A stretch of 64,000 bases of DNA from Spirosoma endbachense (GCF_010233585.1 NZ_CP045997.1:6153001-6217000), one strand, 5' to 3'; counted from the first letter of the stretch, positions 18,553 to 28,238 are shown. Numbers and translations are program-made. Notes: a model not told the origin generated them from the letters alone.

Positions 18553-18627
18553 AGTTTTCAGTTGTAAGTTCTCAGTTGCGAGTTGTCAGATACAGACCGA
18601 AAACTCTAAACCGAAAACTGTAAACTC
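18553..18627. repeat. Quasi-palindromic spacer, infA-rpmJ
   Basis: Repeated words AGTTTTCAGTT and CGAAAACT/GAAAACTG are arranged as an imperfect inverted repeat. Pairing is weaker than in other spacers of the operon. Confidence 0.45.
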
Positions 18628-18844
18628 ATTTGTATCGGTACACAATCCGTGCCTTACTTAAATCATAAGGCGACATTTCCAGTTTCACGCGATCTCCCGG
18701 TAAAATTTTGATGTAGTTCATCCGCATTTTACCAGAGATATGAGCGATTACCTCGTGCTTGTTTGCCAGTTCGACCCGGAACATTGCATTTGATAATGCC
18801 TCCAAAATCACACCATCCTGTTCTATAGAATTCTGCTTTGCCAT
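18626..18844 (-). CDS. infA: Translation initiation factor IF-1
   Basis: 72 residues, the canonical length. A single S1-like OB fold ([20 protein letters not shown], then [18 protein letters not shown]) that occupies the ribosomal A site during initiation. It lies 7 bp downstream of map. Confidence 0.98.
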   Translation of the reverse strand: MAKQNSIEQDGVILEALSNAMFRVELANKHEVIAHISGKMRMNYIKILPGDRVKLEMSPYDLSKARIVYRYK

Positions 18845-18851
18845 GTTCGCT

Positions 18852-19691
18852 TTATGCCGCCATCAGTTCCTGTGTTTCGACCATCAGGCTTGTGTTCGCG
18901 GTGACTGCTTCAATGTATTCAAAGGTTGTCAGAATCTCCGCTTTACCTTTACGAACAGCTACTGTGTGTTCGAAGTGAGCAGAGGGTTTACGATCGGCCG
19001 TTCGAATTGTCCAGCCATCCCGCTCCTGAAAAATTCCTTTTTTCCCGAAGTTAATCATCGGCTCAATCGCCAAAATCATACCTTCACGCAATTTTGGCCC
19101 TTGTCCTCGTTTGCCATAATTTGGCACTTCAGGAGCTTCATGCAGGTTCTGACCAACGCCATGACCTACTAACTCCCGAACGACTGAATACCCGAATTTT
19201 TCCGTGTATGTCTGAATGGCGTACCCAATATCGCCTACCCGATTCCCTTCAACAGCCTTTTCTATACCAATATAGAGTGACTCTTTTGTCCGGGTCAGCA
19301 ATCGCCGTGTTGCAGGATTAACGTCTCCAACGGGATAGGTGTAAGCACTATCGCTATGATAGCCATTAAGTTTTACTCCGCAGTCGATCGAGATAATGTC
19401 ACCGTCGCGAAGTTCATATCGGCTTGGAAATCCGTGGACAACCACATCATTAACCGATATACACAATGAAGCCGGAAACTTATTATAACCTAAGAAAGAT
19501 GGAGAGCCACCGTTATCCTTAATAAACGTTTCGGCGACCCTATCCAGTTCCTTCGTCTGAATGCCAGGACGGATTAGCTTGGCTACTTCAGCGTGGGCTT
19601 TCCCAAGTACCTGCGCACTGATTTTTATCAGGGCGATTTCTTCATCGCTCCTGTAATAAATCATTTTTTCTTTCTTATCAGAACTAGCCAT
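18852..19691 (-). CDS. map: Methionine aminopeptidase, type I
   Basis: 279 residues. Removes N-terminal methionine from nascent proteins. The metal ligands of the pita-bread fold are visible: the Asp pair in [17 protein letters not shown] (about residues 108-120), His in [12 protein letters not shown] (about 182), Glu in AIEPMINFG (about 215) and Glu in HFEHTVAV (about 246). The N-terminus has no zinc-finger extension. It starts 5 bp after the secY stop. Confidence 0.97.
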   Translation of the reverse strand: MASSDKKEKMIYYRSDEEIALIKISAQVLGKAHAEVAKLIRPGIQTKELDRVAETFIKDNGGSPSFLGYNKFPASLCISVNDVVVHGFPSRYELRDGDIISIDCGVKLNGYHSDSAYTYPVGDVNPATRRLLTRTKESLYIGIEKAVEGNRVGDIGYAIQTYTEKFGYSVVRELVGHGVGQNLHEAPEVPNYGKRGQGPKLREGMILAIEPMINFGKKGIFQERDGWTIRTADRKPSAHFEHTVAVRKGKAEILTTFEYIEAVTANTSLMVETQELMAA

Positions 19692-19696
19692 TTCTG

Positions 19697-21013
19697 TTAG
19701 GCTGCAACTGTCTCGTTAGTCCGGCCCTGTACGCGACCAGACTTCATCAATCCTTCGTACCGACGCATTAACAGATAGCTTTCTACTTGCTGCAATGTAT
19801 CAAGTACTACACCGACCATGATAAGCAGTGACGTTCCGCCAAAGAACTGTGCAAAACCGCTGGTCATTCCCAGCAAGTTAGCAATGGCAGGCAGGATAGC
19901 CACAATCGCCAGCATGATCGCCCCTGGCAAGGTAATCCGGTCCAGAACCGTACCAATGTATTCAGAAGTCTGAATTCCTGGTTTAACTCCTGGAATGAAT
20001 CCACCACTGCGCTTCATGTCATCAGCAATTTGAGTCGGGTTAACCGAAATCGCTGTATAAAAGAACGTGAAGATGATGATCAGCAACGCAAACAGCACGT
20101 TATATTGCCAGGTCGTATAGCTTTGGAATGCATTTTGCACACCTGCGGCAAAATCGCTTTTCTCGGCAAACAATCCTGACAGATAACCGGGAATGAACAT
20201 CAGTGCCTGAGCAAAAATGATCGGCATTACACCAGCAGCATTCAGTTTCAATGGCAGATATTGCCGTTGTCCGCCTACCACTTTGTTTCCAATCACCTGT
20301 TTGGCATACTGAATTGGAATCCGACGAACGGCCTGAGTCAATACAACTGCTCCCATAACAACGAAGTATAGAGCAACTAACTCAAGTACGAAAAGAAGGA
20401 TACCACCTGTGCCTCTCGACTGTTGTTCGCCAATGATAGCGCCTGGTAGCCGGGAAACAATCCCGATCATAATGATCATGGAGATACCATTTCCGATACC
20501 CTTGTCTGTTATCCGTTCACCCAGCCACATACAAAAGATCGTGCCTGAGGTTAAGATAAACAGGGAGGAGATCGTGAACAGACCCCGATCGATCAGGAGT
20601 GCTTCAGCAGGAATCGTTGTACGGATGTAGGTAATTGCCTGCACTGCCGTTACGCCAATTGTCAGCACACGTGTGATCTGATTCAATCGCTTACGACCCG
20701 ATTCGCCTTCCTTCTGCATTTTCTGGAAGTAAGGCAAAGCCAGGGTAAGTAATTGAATAGCGATCGATGCCGAGATATACGGCATGATGCCCAATGCAAA
20801 AATAGACGCTTTGCTGAACGCACCACCCAAAAAAGTGTCTAACAAACCGAGTAATCCCTGCGGATTCAGATTCAGTTTGTTAGGGTCAACGCCCGGTAGC
20901 ACAATTGCTGAACCAAGACGAAACGCCGTAATAAACAATAACGTGTTGAGGATACGACTCCGCAACTCATCTATTGCAAAAATATTCTTAAACGTGGTGA
21001 TCAGTCGGTTCAT
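19697..21013 (-). CDS. secY: Protein translocase subunit SecY
   Basis: 438 residues with ten transmembrane helices. The channel of the Sec translocon, partnering SecE, which is also in this window at 56200. Conserved segments include GIMPYISASIAIQLL in TM2, the cytoplasmic loop with RRIPIQYAKQVIG, and NPTQIADDMKRSGGFIPGVKPG before TM8. It follows rplO as in most bacteria. Confidence 0.98.
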   Translation of the reverse strand: MNRLITTFKNIFAIDELRSRILNTLLFITAFRLGSAIVLPGVDPNKLNLNPQGLLGLLDTFLGGAFSKASIFALGIMPYISASIAIQLLTLALPYFQKMQKEGESGRKRLNQITRVLTIGVTAVQAITYIRTTIPAEALLIDRGLFTISSLFILTSGTIFCMWLGERITDKGIGNGISMIIMIGIVSRLPGAIIGEQQSRGTGGILLFVLELVALYFVVMGAVVLTQAVRRIPIQYAKQVIGNKVVGGQRQYLPLKLNAAGVMPIIFAQALMFIPGYLSGLFAEKSDFAAGVQNAFQSYTTWQYNVLFALLIIIFTFFYTAISVNPTQIADDMKRSGGFIPGVKPGIQTSEYIGTVLDRITLPGAIMLAIVAILPAIANLLGMTSGFAQFFGGTSLLIMVGVVLDTLQQVESYLLMRRYEGLMKSGRVQGRTNETVAA

Positions 21014-21044
21014 AAAAGTAGGCGGCTGATGCCGTGCTCACAAC

Positions 21045-21521
21045 TTAGTTCGTTGCTTCCTCTTTCGCTTGTTTAGCGGGCACAATTGCTTTACCACCTG
21101 CTTTTTCGATCGCTTCTTTAGCGCTGCTCGAGAAAGCATGTGCGTGAACTTCTACAGCCGATGTCAATTCACCACGGCTTAAGATTTTCACAAGATCTTT
21201 TTTGCTTACCAACCCATGCTGAAGCAGGAAGTCGATATCCACTACAGTTGCTTTGGTTTCGTCTACCAAGGCCTGGATCGAATCCAGATTGAGGGGTTTG
21301 TACTCGACGCGGTTGATATTCTTGAAGCCAAATTTCGGCACACGACGTTGCAATGGCATCTGGCCACCTTCGAAGTGTGTCTTACGGCTATAACCTGAAC
21401 GCGACTGCGCTCCTTTGTGACCACGCGTAGACGTTCCGCCCATGCCTGATCCTTGCCCGCGTCCGACTCGCTTGCGCTCTCTGACGGAACCTTTTGCCGG
21501 TCTAAGGTTGCTTAAATTCAT
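21045..21521 (-). CDS. rplO: 50S ribosomal protein L15
   Basis: 158 residues from the ATG at 21521, chosen because MNLSNLRPAKGSVRERKRVG is the canonical L15 N-terminus; a longer frame to 21599 adds unrelated residues. The Gly/Arg-rich RGQGSGMGGTSTRGHKGAQ segment threads into 23S rRNA. The C-terminus has about 13 residues rich in Ala/Lys/Glu beyond the core. Confidence 0.97.
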   Translation of the reverse strand: MNLSNLRPAKGSVRERKRVGRGQGSGMGGTSTRGHKGAQSRSGYSRKTHFEGGQMPLQRRVPKFGFKNINRVEYKPLNLDSIQALVDETKATVVDIDFLLQHGLVSKKDLVKILSRGELTSAVEVHAHAFSSSAKEAIEKAGGKAIVPAKQAKEEATN

Positions 21522-21541
21522 CTTATTATTATTAAAAAGCT

Positions 21542-21606
21542 GATTCTTTTGACCTCTCAATACGCACATGACACCGGGCCATGGCAAACAGGAAGCCAAA
21601 AGAATC
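21542..21606. repeat. Inverted repeat in the rpmD-rplO spacer
   Basis: A perfect 10-bp pair, GATTCTTTTG (21542-21551) with CAAAAGAATC (21597-21606), brackets a 45-nt centre in the transcribed spacer. Confidence 0.55.
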
Positions 21607-21616
21607 GCAAAGATAC

Positions 21617-21796
21617 TTAAATTTCTTCAACCTTCACTAAGTGCTGTACTTTGTTGATAGCACCTTTTAAAGAGTCGTTGTATTCCAGTTCAACACTACG
21701 GTTGATTTTGCCCAAGCCTAACGACTTGATCGCATTTTTTTGAGATAGCGGTCGTTTGATGGTGCTGCTGACCTGCGTGATGCGTACTCGTGCCAT
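21617..21796 (-). CDS. rpmD: 50S ribosomal protein L30
   Basis: 59 residues beginning MARVRITQVSSTIKRPLSQK. A small ferredoxin-like-fold protein with the typical LGLGKINRSVE turn. It lies between rpsE and rplO, the expected spc-operon order. Confidence 0.96.
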   Translation of the reverse strand: MARVRITQVSSTIKRPLSQKNAIKSLGLGKINRSVELEYNDSLKGAINKVQHLVKVEEI

Positions 21797-21815
21797 GTCT
21801 GTTGCTCCTTTCTAA

Positions 21816-22337
21816 TTAACCGTTAAACACTTTAGCCAGACTTATCTGACGCTGGAATGCTACCTGATGAGGTAGGCGCATTTTCAGCAGCGCATCTAAG
21901 GTAGCCTTCACTACGTTGTGTGGGTTCGACGAACCTTTCGATTTCGCCAATACGTCGCGTACGCCAGCTGATTCAAGAACAGCCCGCATAGCACCGCCGG
22001 CGATAACACCTGTACCTGGTGCTGCTGGCTTCAGCAGGACAAAGCCACCGCTGAATTTACCTTCCATTTCGTGAGGTACCGTATGCTTCAGGAGGGGAAT
22101 CTGCACCAGATTTTTCTTAGCATCTTCTACACCTTTAGCAATCGCGTCCGTTACTTCATTGGCTTTTCCTAGTCCGTATCCGACGACACCGTTACCGTCT
22201 CCGACAACGACAATTGCCGAAAAACTGAACCGGCGACCACCTTTTACCACCTTCGCAACGCGATTGATGGCTACCACCTTTTCTTTCAGGTCGGCTTCGT
22301 TAAACTTTGTCGGTCTTGCTGAGTTCGTGTTCATCAT
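21816..22337 (-). CDS. rpsE: 30S ribosomal protein S5
   Basis: 173 residues. The N-terminal double-stranded-RNA-binding-like domain ([20 protein letters not shown]) and the C-terminal domain ([33 protein letters not shown]) are complete. It contributes to decoding accuracy with S4. Two consecutive ATGs are possible starts (22337 or 22334). It directly abuts rplR. Confidence 0.98.
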   Translation of the reverse strand: MMNTNSARPTKFNEADLKEKVVAINRVAKVVKGGRRFSFSAIVVVGDGNGVVGYGLGKANEVTDAIAKGVEDAKKNLVQIPLLKHTVPHEMEGKFSGGFVLLKPAAPGTGVIAGGAMRAVLESAGVRDVLAKSKGSSNPHNVVKATLDALLKMRLPHQVAFQRQISLAKVFNG

Positions 22338-22691
22338 TTAGAACTTAAGGCCACCCTCGCGGGCTGCGTCGGCCAGTGCTTTTACTTTACCGTGATACAA
22401 ATAACCGTTACGGTCGAACACGACAGTGTCAATGTTCTTGGCAAGGGCTTTTTCGGCCAGCCGTTGTCCGACTTTCTTCGCCGTTTCGACGGTGTTGCCT
22501 TCTACTTCGCTCTTCAGTTCGACCGATGAAGCGGCAGCCAGTGTATTACCAGCGACGTCATCAATCAATTGGGCGTAGATCGCTTTGTTCGAGCGAAAAA
22601 CTGACAGCCGTGGACGCTCAGCCGTTCCGGAAACTTTTGCCCGGATGCCAAACTTAATCCGCTGTCTTCTTTCTTGTTTACTTGTTGCCAT
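22338..22691 (-). CDS. rplR: 50S ribosomal protein L18
   Basis: 117 residues. Binds 5S rRNA with L5 in the central protuberance. Motifs [20 protein letters not shown] and [20 protein letters not shown] are family hallmarks. The stop is followed immediately by the rpsE start, implying translational coupling. Confidence 0.98.
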   Translation of the reverse strand: MATSKQERRQRIKFGIRAKVSGTAERPRLSVFRSNKAIYAQLIDDVAGNTLAAASSVELKSEVEGNTVETAKKVGQRLAEKALAKNIDTVVFDRNGYLYHGKVKALADAAREGGLKF

Positions 22692-22735
22692 GTTATTTGA
22701 TTCCGACCAAATAGGCGAATGTTAGTTTGGTATTC

Positions 22736-22789
22736 GTGGTTTGTTGCTTGCCTTTGACGTTTGACCGTAAAGCACCAACAACAAACCAC
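22736..22789. repeat. Quasi-palindromic spacer hairpin, rplF-rplR
   Basis: GTGGTTTGTTG (22736-22746) pairs perfectly with CAACAAACCAC (22779-22789) across a 32-nt centre containing further TTTGAC and CGTAAA words. Confidence 0.65.
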
Positions 22790-22796
22790 AAATCAT

Positions 22797-23354
22797 TTAT
22801 TTCTTCGACGAAGACTTACCAGCTTTACGGCGAACCTGCTCACCAATAAAGCGGATACCTTTGCCTTTGTAAGGCTCAACTTTACGGAGCGAGCGAATTT
22901 TGGCCGCTACATCGCCGAGCAGTTGTTTATCAGAGCCTTCCAAATATACTTTCGGGTTCTGACCTTTTTCGGTTACAGCTGTTACTTTGATCTCTGTAGG
23001 AACGGCCAGGTACACGTTGTGTGAGTAACCGAGTTGCAATTCGAGAACATTGTTGGCAACTGAAGCCTTATAACCAACCCCGATCACTTCCAGATCGAGT
23101 TTGAAGCCTTCGCTAACACCTGTTACCATGTTGTTTACCAACGAACGGTAAAGGCCGTGCAGGGCTTTATGACGTTTTTGCTCCGTCGGGCGCGACACCT
23201 GGATCTGCCCATCTTCGACTGCTACCGAAATGTCCGGGTCAATCGTTTGGGTCAGCGTGCCTTTGGGCCCTTTCACAGTCACAACGTTCTGTCCATCTAC
23301 AGACAGCGTAACGTTGCTTGGGAGGGCGATGGGTTTCTTACCTATGCGTGACAT
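22797..23354 (-). CDS. rplF: 50S ribosomal protein L6
   Basis: 185 residues with the two tandem L6 domains. MSRIGKKPIALPSNV opens the protein, and the C-terminal signature PYKGKGIRFIGEQVRRKAGK binds 23S rRNA near the sarcin-ricin loop. Standard spc-operon position after rpsH. Confidence 0.98.
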   Translation of the reverse strand: MSRIGKKPIALPSNVTLSVDGQNVVTVKGPKGTLTQTIDPDISVAVEDGQIQVSRPTEQKRHKALHGLYRSLVNNMVTGVSEGFKLDLEVIGVGYKASVANNVLELQLGYSHNVYLAVPTEIKVTAVTEKGQNPKVYLEGSDKQLLGDVAAKIRSLRKVEPYKGKGIRFIGEQVRRKAGKSSSKK

Positions 23355-23367
23355 CGTTCAGTTCGGA

Positions 23368-23766
23368 TTAATACACGTAACATAATACCTCACCACCCAC
23401 GTTCAGCGTTTTCGCTTCTTTATCGGTCATAACGCCTTTCGAGGTCGAGATGATAGCGACGCCCAATCCATTCAGGATACGGGGCAGGTGATCAGCGCCC
23501 CGGTATTGACGAAGACCCGGACGGCTGATGCGCTGTAGGTCAACAATAGCGGATTGCTTTGTTGTTGGGTTGTACTTCAGAGCGATTTTAATCGTACCCT
23601 GTACCGAGCTATCATCGAACTTATAGTTCTGGATGTACCCTTTTTCGTACAAAACCTTTGTAATTTCTTTCTTTATATTGGAAGCAGGAATCTCCACAAC
23701 CCGGTGCTTGGCCCGGATAGCGTTTCTGATACGAGTCAGAAAATCTGCTATTGGATCTGTATTCAT
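23368..23766 (-). CDS. rpsH: 30S ribosomal protein S8
   Basis: 132 residues. Central-domain 16S rRNA binder and a translational repressor of the spc operon in E. coli. Motifs [16 protein letters not shown] and [20 protein letters not shown] are typical. A TAATTTTG box (23813-23820, minus strand) lies upstream. Confidence 0.98.
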   Translation of the reverse strand: MNTDPIADFLTRIRNAIRAKHRVVEIPASNIKKEITKVLYEKGYIQNYKFDDSSVQGTIKIALKYNPTTKQSAIVDLQRISRPGLRQYRGADHLPRILNGLGVAIISTSKGVMTDKEAKTLNVGGEVLCYVY

Positions 23767-23812
23767 TCTTTGCGTTGCGTTACTTGCAAACCCCTGTTTC
23801 CAAGAAAGTTCG

Positions 23813-23820
23813 CAAAATTA
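23813..23820 (-). promoter_or_regulatory. Possible internal promoter before rpsH
   Basis: TAATTTTG matches the Bacteroidota -7 box and lies about 47 bp before the rpsH start, but no TTG is found at the ideal distance upstream. Confidence 0.35.
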
Positions 23821-23856
23821 CGGAAACTGAATTACAAATGGAAATGATGACTGGAA

Positions 23857-24126
23857 CTACCAGCTAGACTTAGTTACACCTGGAATTTTACCTGCCGATG
23901 CCATCTCACGGAATGTTACCCGCGAAATACCAAATTTACGCATGTAACCCCGTGGGCGACCTGTGAGTTTGCAACGATTGTGCAGACGAACAGGCGATGC
24001 ATTTTTTGGCAGCTTGTCCAGACCGATATAATCGCCAGCAGCTTTCAGAGCAGCCCGCTTCGTAGCATACTTAGCTACCAGTGCTTCACGTTTCCGTTCC
24101 CGTGCTTTGATTGATTCTTTTGCCAT
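23857..24126 (-). CDS. rpsN: 30S ribosomal protein S14, zinc-free long form
   Basis: 89 residues. The long form without the CxxC...CxxC zinc site of the 61-residue paralogue; only one cysteine is present. The C-terminal signature [20 protein letters not shown] contacts the 16S rRNA head. It lies between rplE and rpsH. Confidence 0.97.
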   Translation of the reverse strand: MAKESIKARERKREALVAKYATKRAALKAAGDYIGLDKLPKNASPVRLHNRCKLTGRPRGYMRKFGISRVTFREMASAGKIPGVTKSSW

Positions 24127-24135
24127 GTCGGTCGG

Positions 24136-24693
24136 TTATTTCTTGCCAGAATTTGCAAACGGCATACCCAATGATTTCAACAACTCGTAGCTTTCGTTAT
24201 CGGTATTGGCGGTCGTCACAAATGTGATGTCCATCCCCGAAATCCGGGCTACTTTGTCAATACTAATCTCAGGGAAGATGATCTGCTCCTGCACACCGAA
24301 CGTGTAGTTGCCATGGCCATCGAATCCTTTATCGCTGATACCTTTGAAGTCACGAACGCGGGGTAACGAAACACTCGTCAACCGGTCCAGGAATTCATAC
24401 ATCCGCTCACCACGCAACGTTACCTTCGCACCAATGGGCATTTTTTCCCGTAGTTTGAAGTTCGAAACAGCCTTTTTCGACATTGTCGGAACGGCTCTCT
24501 GACCCGTGATGGTCGTTAATTCTTCGACACCTACATCGACCAGTTTTTTATCTGCGACAGCGGCACCGATCCCTTTGTTGATAACAATTTTGCTCAGACG
24601 CGGAACTTGCATTACCGACTTATACTGAAACTTGTCTTTCAACTGAGGAACGACCTCGTTTAAATATTTTTCTTTCAGTCTTGGCGTTGCCAT
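24136..24693 (-). CDS. rplE: 50S ribosomal protein L5
   Basis: 185 residues. Binds 5S rRNA and contacts S13 and the P-site tRNA. Characteristic stretches are [36 protein letters not shown] and [12 protein letters not shown] at the C-terminus. Normal order between rplX and rpsN. Confidence 0.98.
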   Translation of the reverse strand: MATPRLKEKYLNEVVPQLKDKFQYKSVMQVPRLSKIVINKGIGAAVADKKLVDVGVEELTTITGQRAVPTMSKKAVSNFKLREKMPIGAKVTLRGERMYEFLDRLTSVSLPRVRDFKGISDKGFDGHGNYTFGVQEQIIFPEISIDKVARISGMDITFVTTANTDNESYELLKSLGMPFANSGKK

Positions 24694-24708
24694 TTTCTTA
24701 GACCTTTA

Positions 24709-25080
24709 TTATTTACGACCCGCGCCAGCAGACTGGTCAGGGATGAAATTGCCGGTTTTCTTCGAGTAGCGTTGTAGCTTACCCTTCTCGTTCAACTTAC
24801 GGCCCGTGCGGGTTGGTTCGCCGGTGGCCGGATCAACCACTTTCAGATTACTGATGTGGATTGAACCTTCCGTTTTTTCGAGGCTCCCCTGCGGGTTTGA
24901 AGCGGTTGGCTTCATGTGTTTGGTAATCATGGCGACGCCCTCAACCCGAGCACGATCTTTTTCCACGATTACTTCTTTCACCACACCGCGCTGGCCTTTT
25001 GAGTTACCACCAATCACGAGGACCGTATCGCCCGTCTTGATGTGGAATTTGTGCTTCGGCAGCGTTATTTTCTTTTCCAT
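24709..25080 (-). CDS. rplX: 50S ribosomal protein L24
   Basis: 123 residues. An assembly-initiator protein with an N-terminal KOW motif (KTGDTVLVIGGNSKGQRGVV). The C-terminal arm after the PTRTGRK segment is longer than in E. coli (about 104 residues total) and ends basic, as in other Bacteroidota. Confidence 0.97.
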   Translation of the reverse strand: MEKKITLPKHKFHIKTGDTVLVIGGNSKGQRGVVKEVIVEKDRARVEGVAMITKHMKPTASNPQGSLEKTEGSIHISNLKVVDPATGEPTRTGRKLNEKGKLQRYSKKTGNFIPDQSAGAGRK

Positions 25081-25083
25081 TGC

Positions 25084-25452
25084 TTACAATACCTCTGGAG
25101 CTAACGATACGATTTTCATAAACTGCTTCTCACGCAATTCGCGAGCCACAGGTCCGAAAATCCGGGTGCCGCGAGGCTCATCGTTGTTGTTAAGCAGCAC
25201 AGCCGCATTGTCTTCAAAACGGATGTATGAACCGTCTTTACGACGTACTTCTTTTTTAGTCCGAACGACAACGGCTTTCGATACCGTACCTTTCTTCATA
25301 CTGCTGGACGACAGAGCCTGTTTCACCGTGACGACAATCTTGTCACCGACCGATGCATAACGCTTACCTGTACCGCCCAGAACGCGGATAACCAGCACTT
25401 CTTTCGCGCCACTGTTATCGGCTACACCTAATCTAGATTCTTGCTGTACCAT
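25084..25452 (-). CDS. rplN: 50S ribosomal protein L14
   Basis: 122 residues, the canonical length. Subunit-interface protein; the signature [20 protein letters not shown] and the C-terminal [15 protein letters not shown] are visible. It starts 3 bp after the rpsQ stop. Confidence 0.98.
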   Translation of the reverse strand: MVQQESRLGVADNSGAKEVLVIRVLGGTGKRYASVGDKIVVTVKQALSSSSMKKGTVSKAVVVRTKKEVRRKDGSYIRFEDNAAVLLNNNDEPRGTRIFGPVARELREKQFMKIVSLAPEVL

Positions 25453-25455
25453 GGC

Positions 25456-25827
25456 TTACTTCGCTTTTTCGATGATTTCGACTAAACGCCAACGCTTATT
25501 CTTGCTCAATGGGCGGGTTTCCATCACACGAACTGTGTCACCGATTCCACACTCATTTTTCTCGTCATGAACGGTCAGTTTCTTCGTTTTCTTCTGAAAC
25601 TTACCATACAGTGGGTGTTTCACTTTGCGTTCGATCGCAACCGTGATTGTTTTCTGCATTTTATTGCTAGTCACCCGTCCGATACGCTCTTTCCGAGCGT
25701 TCCGCTCCGACGCCGTTTCCTCACTCACTACTGGAGTTACGGGAGCGGCTGCCTGCGGCTGTTCTGTTGCTACGACCGCCGAAGCAGTTGCTTCTTCCTG
25801 CGGTGCTGGTGCTTGTTGCTCTTCCAT
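25456..25827 (-). CDS. rpsQ: 30S ribosomal protein S17 with Ala/Glu/Pro-rich N-terminal extension
   Basis: 123 residues. The S17 OB-fold core begins near residue 44 ([18 protein letters not shown]) and continues through [20 protein letters not shown]. Residues 1-43 are a low-complexity acidic extension rich in Ala, Glu, Pro and Gln that the usual 80-90-residue protein lacks. The frame is open and in phase from ATG 25827, only 12 bp from rpmC, so the extension is probably translated; no internal ATG precedes the core. Confidence 0.93.
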   Translation of the reverse strand: MEEQQAPAPQEEATASAVVATEQPQAAAPVTPVVSEETASERNARKERIGRVTSNKMQKTITVAIERKVKHPLYGKFQKKTKKLTVHDEKNECGIGDTVRVMETRPLSKNKRWRLVEIIEKAK

Positions 25828-25839
25828 CGTCGTATCTTA

Positions 25840-26034
25840 TTAGGCTTGCCGCGATTTAACCGTCAGTTCTGTATTCAGGCGAGCAATCCGTTTGCGGCTC
25901 TCGCGGATGCGCATTGGGTTCTCCACTGGAGATACCGCATGGGCGAACTTTAGTTTCAGCAGGCGGTCCTGTTCCACACCGAGTTCAGTGCGTAACTCGT
26001 CAGCCGACAATCCTTTCAAATCTTCTTTTTTCAT
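25840..26034 (-). CDS. rpmC: 50S ribosomal protein L29
   Basis: 64 residues forming the two-helix hairpin near the exit tunnel. MKKEDLKGLSADELRTEL and the KLKFAHAVSPVENPMRIRES segment are diagnostic. It sits between rplP and rpsQ. Confidence 0.97.
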   Translation of the reverse strand: MKKEDLKGLSADELRTELGVEQDRLLKLKFAHAVSPVENPMRIRESRKRIARLNTELTVKSRQA

Positions 26035-26055
26035 CTTGTTCGTCGCTTAGGGGGA

Positions 26056-26484
26056 TTACTCGCCTTGCTCCTGATAATCGCGCCGGACCACAAACTTGGT
26101 CCGAACCGGCAGTTTTTGAGCTGCCAACCGCAGGGCTTCCATACCTGTTGCTAAATCAACGCCCGTTGCTTCGAACATTATCGTGCCGGGCTTTACTACG
26201 GCTACCCAGTACTCGGGTGCACCTTTACCTTTACCCATCCGTACTTCGGCTGGCTTCTTGGTGATCGGCTTGTCGGGGAAAATACGAATCCAAACCTGGC
26301 CTTCACGTTTCATAGCCCGCGTTACGGAAATACGAGCGGCTTCAATCTGACGGGCAGTGATCCGGCCTGGTTCCAGCGATTTAATGCCGAACGTACCGAA
26401 CGCTATTTCGTGGCCCCGCGATGCGATACCAGGAATCCGTCCTTTATGTTGCTTGCGAAATTTTGTTCTTTTTGGCTGTAACAT
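26056..26484 (-). CDS. rplP: 50S ribosomal protein L16
   Basis: 142 residues. A-site-proximal protein of the 50S subunit. [19 protein letters not shown] and the [20 protein letters not shown] loop (carrying the arginine region that is hydroxylated in some bacteria) are clear. Confidence 0.98.
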   Translation of the reverse strand: MLQPKRTKFRKQHKGRIPGIASRGHEIAFGTFGIKSLEPGRITARQIEAARISVTRAMKREGQVWIRIFPDKPITKKPAEVRMGKGKGAPEYWVAVVKPGTIMFEATGVDLATGMEALRLAAQKLPVRTKFVVRRDYQEQGE

Positions 26485-26493
26485 AGCTCTAAA

Positions 26494-26557
26494 AGTTGCG
26501 AGTCGATAGTGGTTAGCCGTTAGTCGCTCACTTGCGGATGACTATCGACTGACAACT
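26494..26557. repeat. Quasi-palindromic spacer hairpin, rpsC-rplP
   Basis: 17-nt arms (26494-26510, 26541-26557) match at 15 positions. The GTCGATAG/CTATCGAC words are unlike those of other spacers. Confidence 0.7.
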
Positions 26558-26569
26558 GATGACTAAAGT

Positions 26570-27478
26570 TTATCGTCTTGGTCCTCCACCGCCACGGTTA
26601 CCACCCTGGCCACCACCACCGCCACGGTTACCACCCTGGCCACCACCGCCACCACGGTTGCCGCCCTGGCCACCACCGCCACGGTTGTTACCGCCACGGT
26701 CGTTTCCACCACGATCACCACGGTTACGACCACCACGGTCGTTACCATCACGATCACCACGTGGGCCACGACGGTCACCACGGTCATTAGCACTGGCACT
26801 ACGTTCGCCCGCCTGCGCCTGGCTCATCATAGCCGCTGGAGACAGATCACGCTTACCGTAAACTTCGCCTTTGAAAATCCACACCTTGATGCCGATTTTA
26901 CCATAGACGGTTTGTGCTTCCGAAATAGCATAGTCAATATCAGCGCGAAGCGTATGAAGAGGAACGCGTCCTTCTTTATACTGCTCTGAACGGGCAATTT
27001 CAGCACCGCCCAAACGACCTGATACTTTCACTTTGATGCCTTGCGCACCCACTCGGATTGCCGACTGAATGGCTTGCTTCATGGCACGACGGAACGAAAT
27101 ACGCGCTTGTAATTGCTGAGCAATGGCTTCACCAACTAGTTTCGCATCGATTTCAGGCCGCTTAATTTCGAAGATATTGATCTGGACATCTTTGCCCGTA
27201 ACCTTCTTTAATTCTTCTTTGATCTTATCGACCTCGCCACCACCTTTACCGATCACAATGCCTGGACGGGCTGTGTGGATCGTTAGAGTAACACGCTTCA
27301 GGGTACGTTCGATCACAACCCGTGCGATAGCTCCTTTCGGAATACGGGCTGCAACGTATTTACGGATTTTCTCGTCTTCAACGAGTTTATCTGCAAATTC
27401 TTTACCCCCGTACCAGCTCGACTCCCAGCCTCGAACAATACCAAGTCGCAGGCCAACTGGATTAATTTTTTGTCCCAT
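26570..27478 (-). CDS. rpsC: 30S ribosomal protein S3 with RGG-rich C-terminal tail
   Basis: 302 residues against about 210-250 usually. The KH domain ([16 protein letters not shown]) and the C-terminal S3 domain (GCAQ-region equivalent [20 protein letters not shown]) are complete to about residue 217. Beyond that, a low-complexity tail of about 75 residues is rich in Arg, Gly, Asp and Asn. It passes into three near-identical ten-residue [10 protein letters not shown] repeats. RGG tails typically bind RNA or promote assembly; their function on S3 is unknown. The gene lies in the standard rplV-rpsC-rplP order. Confidence 0.95.
   Translation of the reverse strand: MGQKINPVGLRLGIVRGWESSWYGGKEFADKLVEDEKIRKYVAARIPKGAIARVVIERTLKRVTLTIHTARPGIVIGKGGGEVDKIKEELKKVTGKDVQINIFEIKRPEIDAKLVGEAIAQQLQARISFRRAMKQAIQSAIRVGAQGIKVKVSGRLGGAEIARSEQYKEGRVPLHTLRADIDYAISEAQTVYGKIGIKVWIFKGEVYGKRDLSPAAMMSQAQAGERSASANDRGDRRGPRGDRDGNDRGGRNRGDRGGNDRGGNNRGGGGQGGNRGGGGGQGGNRGGGGGQGGNRGGGGPRR
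26577..26705 (-). repeat. In-frame tandem repeat encoding the S3 Gly/Arg tail
   Basis: About four imperfect 30-bp units of the form CCACCCTGGCCACCACC plus a CGGTTA end (plus strand) run head to tail. Because 30 is divisible by 3, unit gain or loss would keep the frame and vary tail length. Confidence 0.85.
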
Positions 27479-27481
27479 TTC

Positions 27482-27874
27482 TTAGTTCTCGTTTTCTGGG
27501 GTTTCTACTTCTGCCTGACCTAATACCGGCTGAGCAGCGCTGTCGACCACGATGGTGATGTGGTTTGACCGCTTCCGAATCCGGTGACCACGACCCTGGG
27601 GGGCGGGGCGCAGACGTTTCAGCATTGGACCGCCGTCTACGAAGATCGTTTTTACAAAGAGGTCGGCGTCTTCAATGCGCTCATTCTCATTTTTTTGTTG
27701 CCAGTTGGCAACTGCCGATAACAGCACTTTCTGCAATACGGCGGCACCGGCTTGCGGCTGATATTTTAACAGACCCAACGCCCGGCTAACGCGCTGACCA
27801 CGAATCAGATCGGCGATTAACCGCATCTTACGGGGCGACGTGGGCACATCTCTAAGTCTTGCTACTGCTTCCAT
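27482..27874 (-). CDS. rplV: 50S ribosomal protein L22
   Basis: 130 residues. Lines the exit tunnel through its beta-hairpin loop. [20 protein letters not shown] and the C-terminal [23 protein letters not shown] segment are family markers. A short acidic end (VETPENEN) exceeds the core. It starts 3 bp after... its stop is 3 bp before the rpsC start codon, suggesting coupling. Confidence 0.97.
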   Translation of the reverse strand: MEAVARLRDVPTSPRKMRLIADLIRGQRVSRALGLLKYQPQAGAAVLQKVLLSAVANWQQKNENERIEDADLFVKTIFVDGGPMLKRLRPAPQGRGHRIRKRSNHITIVVDSAAQPVLGQAEVETPENEN

Positions 27875-27885
27875 GTTTAGTCTTC

Positions 27886-27949
27886 AGTTTGCAGTTTGCA
27901 GTGGGCAGCTGACAAGTCATTATCGACTGCCTACTGCTTTCTGCTAACT
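27886..27949. repeat. Quasi-palindromic spacer hairpin, rpsS-rplV
   Basis: 25-nt arms (27886-27910, 27925-27949) built of GCAGTTT/GCAGTGGGCAG words pair with about five or six mismatches. Confidence 0.6.
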
Positions 27950-27950
27950 A

Positions 27951-28229
27951 TTATCGTTTGCCCTTGTCTTTCTTTGCGGTGTGACCCCGGAAGTTGCGCG
28001 TCGGCGAAAACTCACCGAGCTTGTGGCCTACCATGTTTTCCGTTACGTAAACCGGGATAAACTTGTTGCCGTTATGTACAGCAAATGTGTGGCCTACGAA
28101 ATCCGGCGAAATCATTGAACGACGCGACCAGGTTTTGATGACCGATTTCTTGCCCGAATCATTCTGCGCCTGTACCTTGTTGTCCAGGCGAAAATCAATA
28201 TATGGGCCTTTTTTGAGTGAACGTGCCAT
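27951..28229 (-). CDS. rpsS: 30S ribosomal protein S19
   Basis: 92 residues. Head protein that pairs with S13. [19 protein letters not shown] and the signature [17 protein letters not shown] are complete. Starts 9 bp after rplB. Confidence 0.98.
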   Translation of the reverse strand: MARSLKKGPYIDFRLDNKVQAQNDSGKKSVIKTWSRRSMISPDFVGHTFAVHNGNKFIPVYVTENMVGHKLGEFSPTRNFRGHTAKKDKGKR

Positions 28230-28238
28230 TGGTATCTG

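Noticed and set aside
26577..26720. Regularly spaced repeats that resemble a CRISPR array
   Set aside because: The 30-bp units are tandem without unique spacers and encode the Gly/Arg tail of S3 in frame.
26559..26861. Proline-rich plus-strand ORF opposite rpsC
   Set aside because: It is the reverse complement of the Gly-rich S3 tail; low-complexity DNA keeps several frames open.
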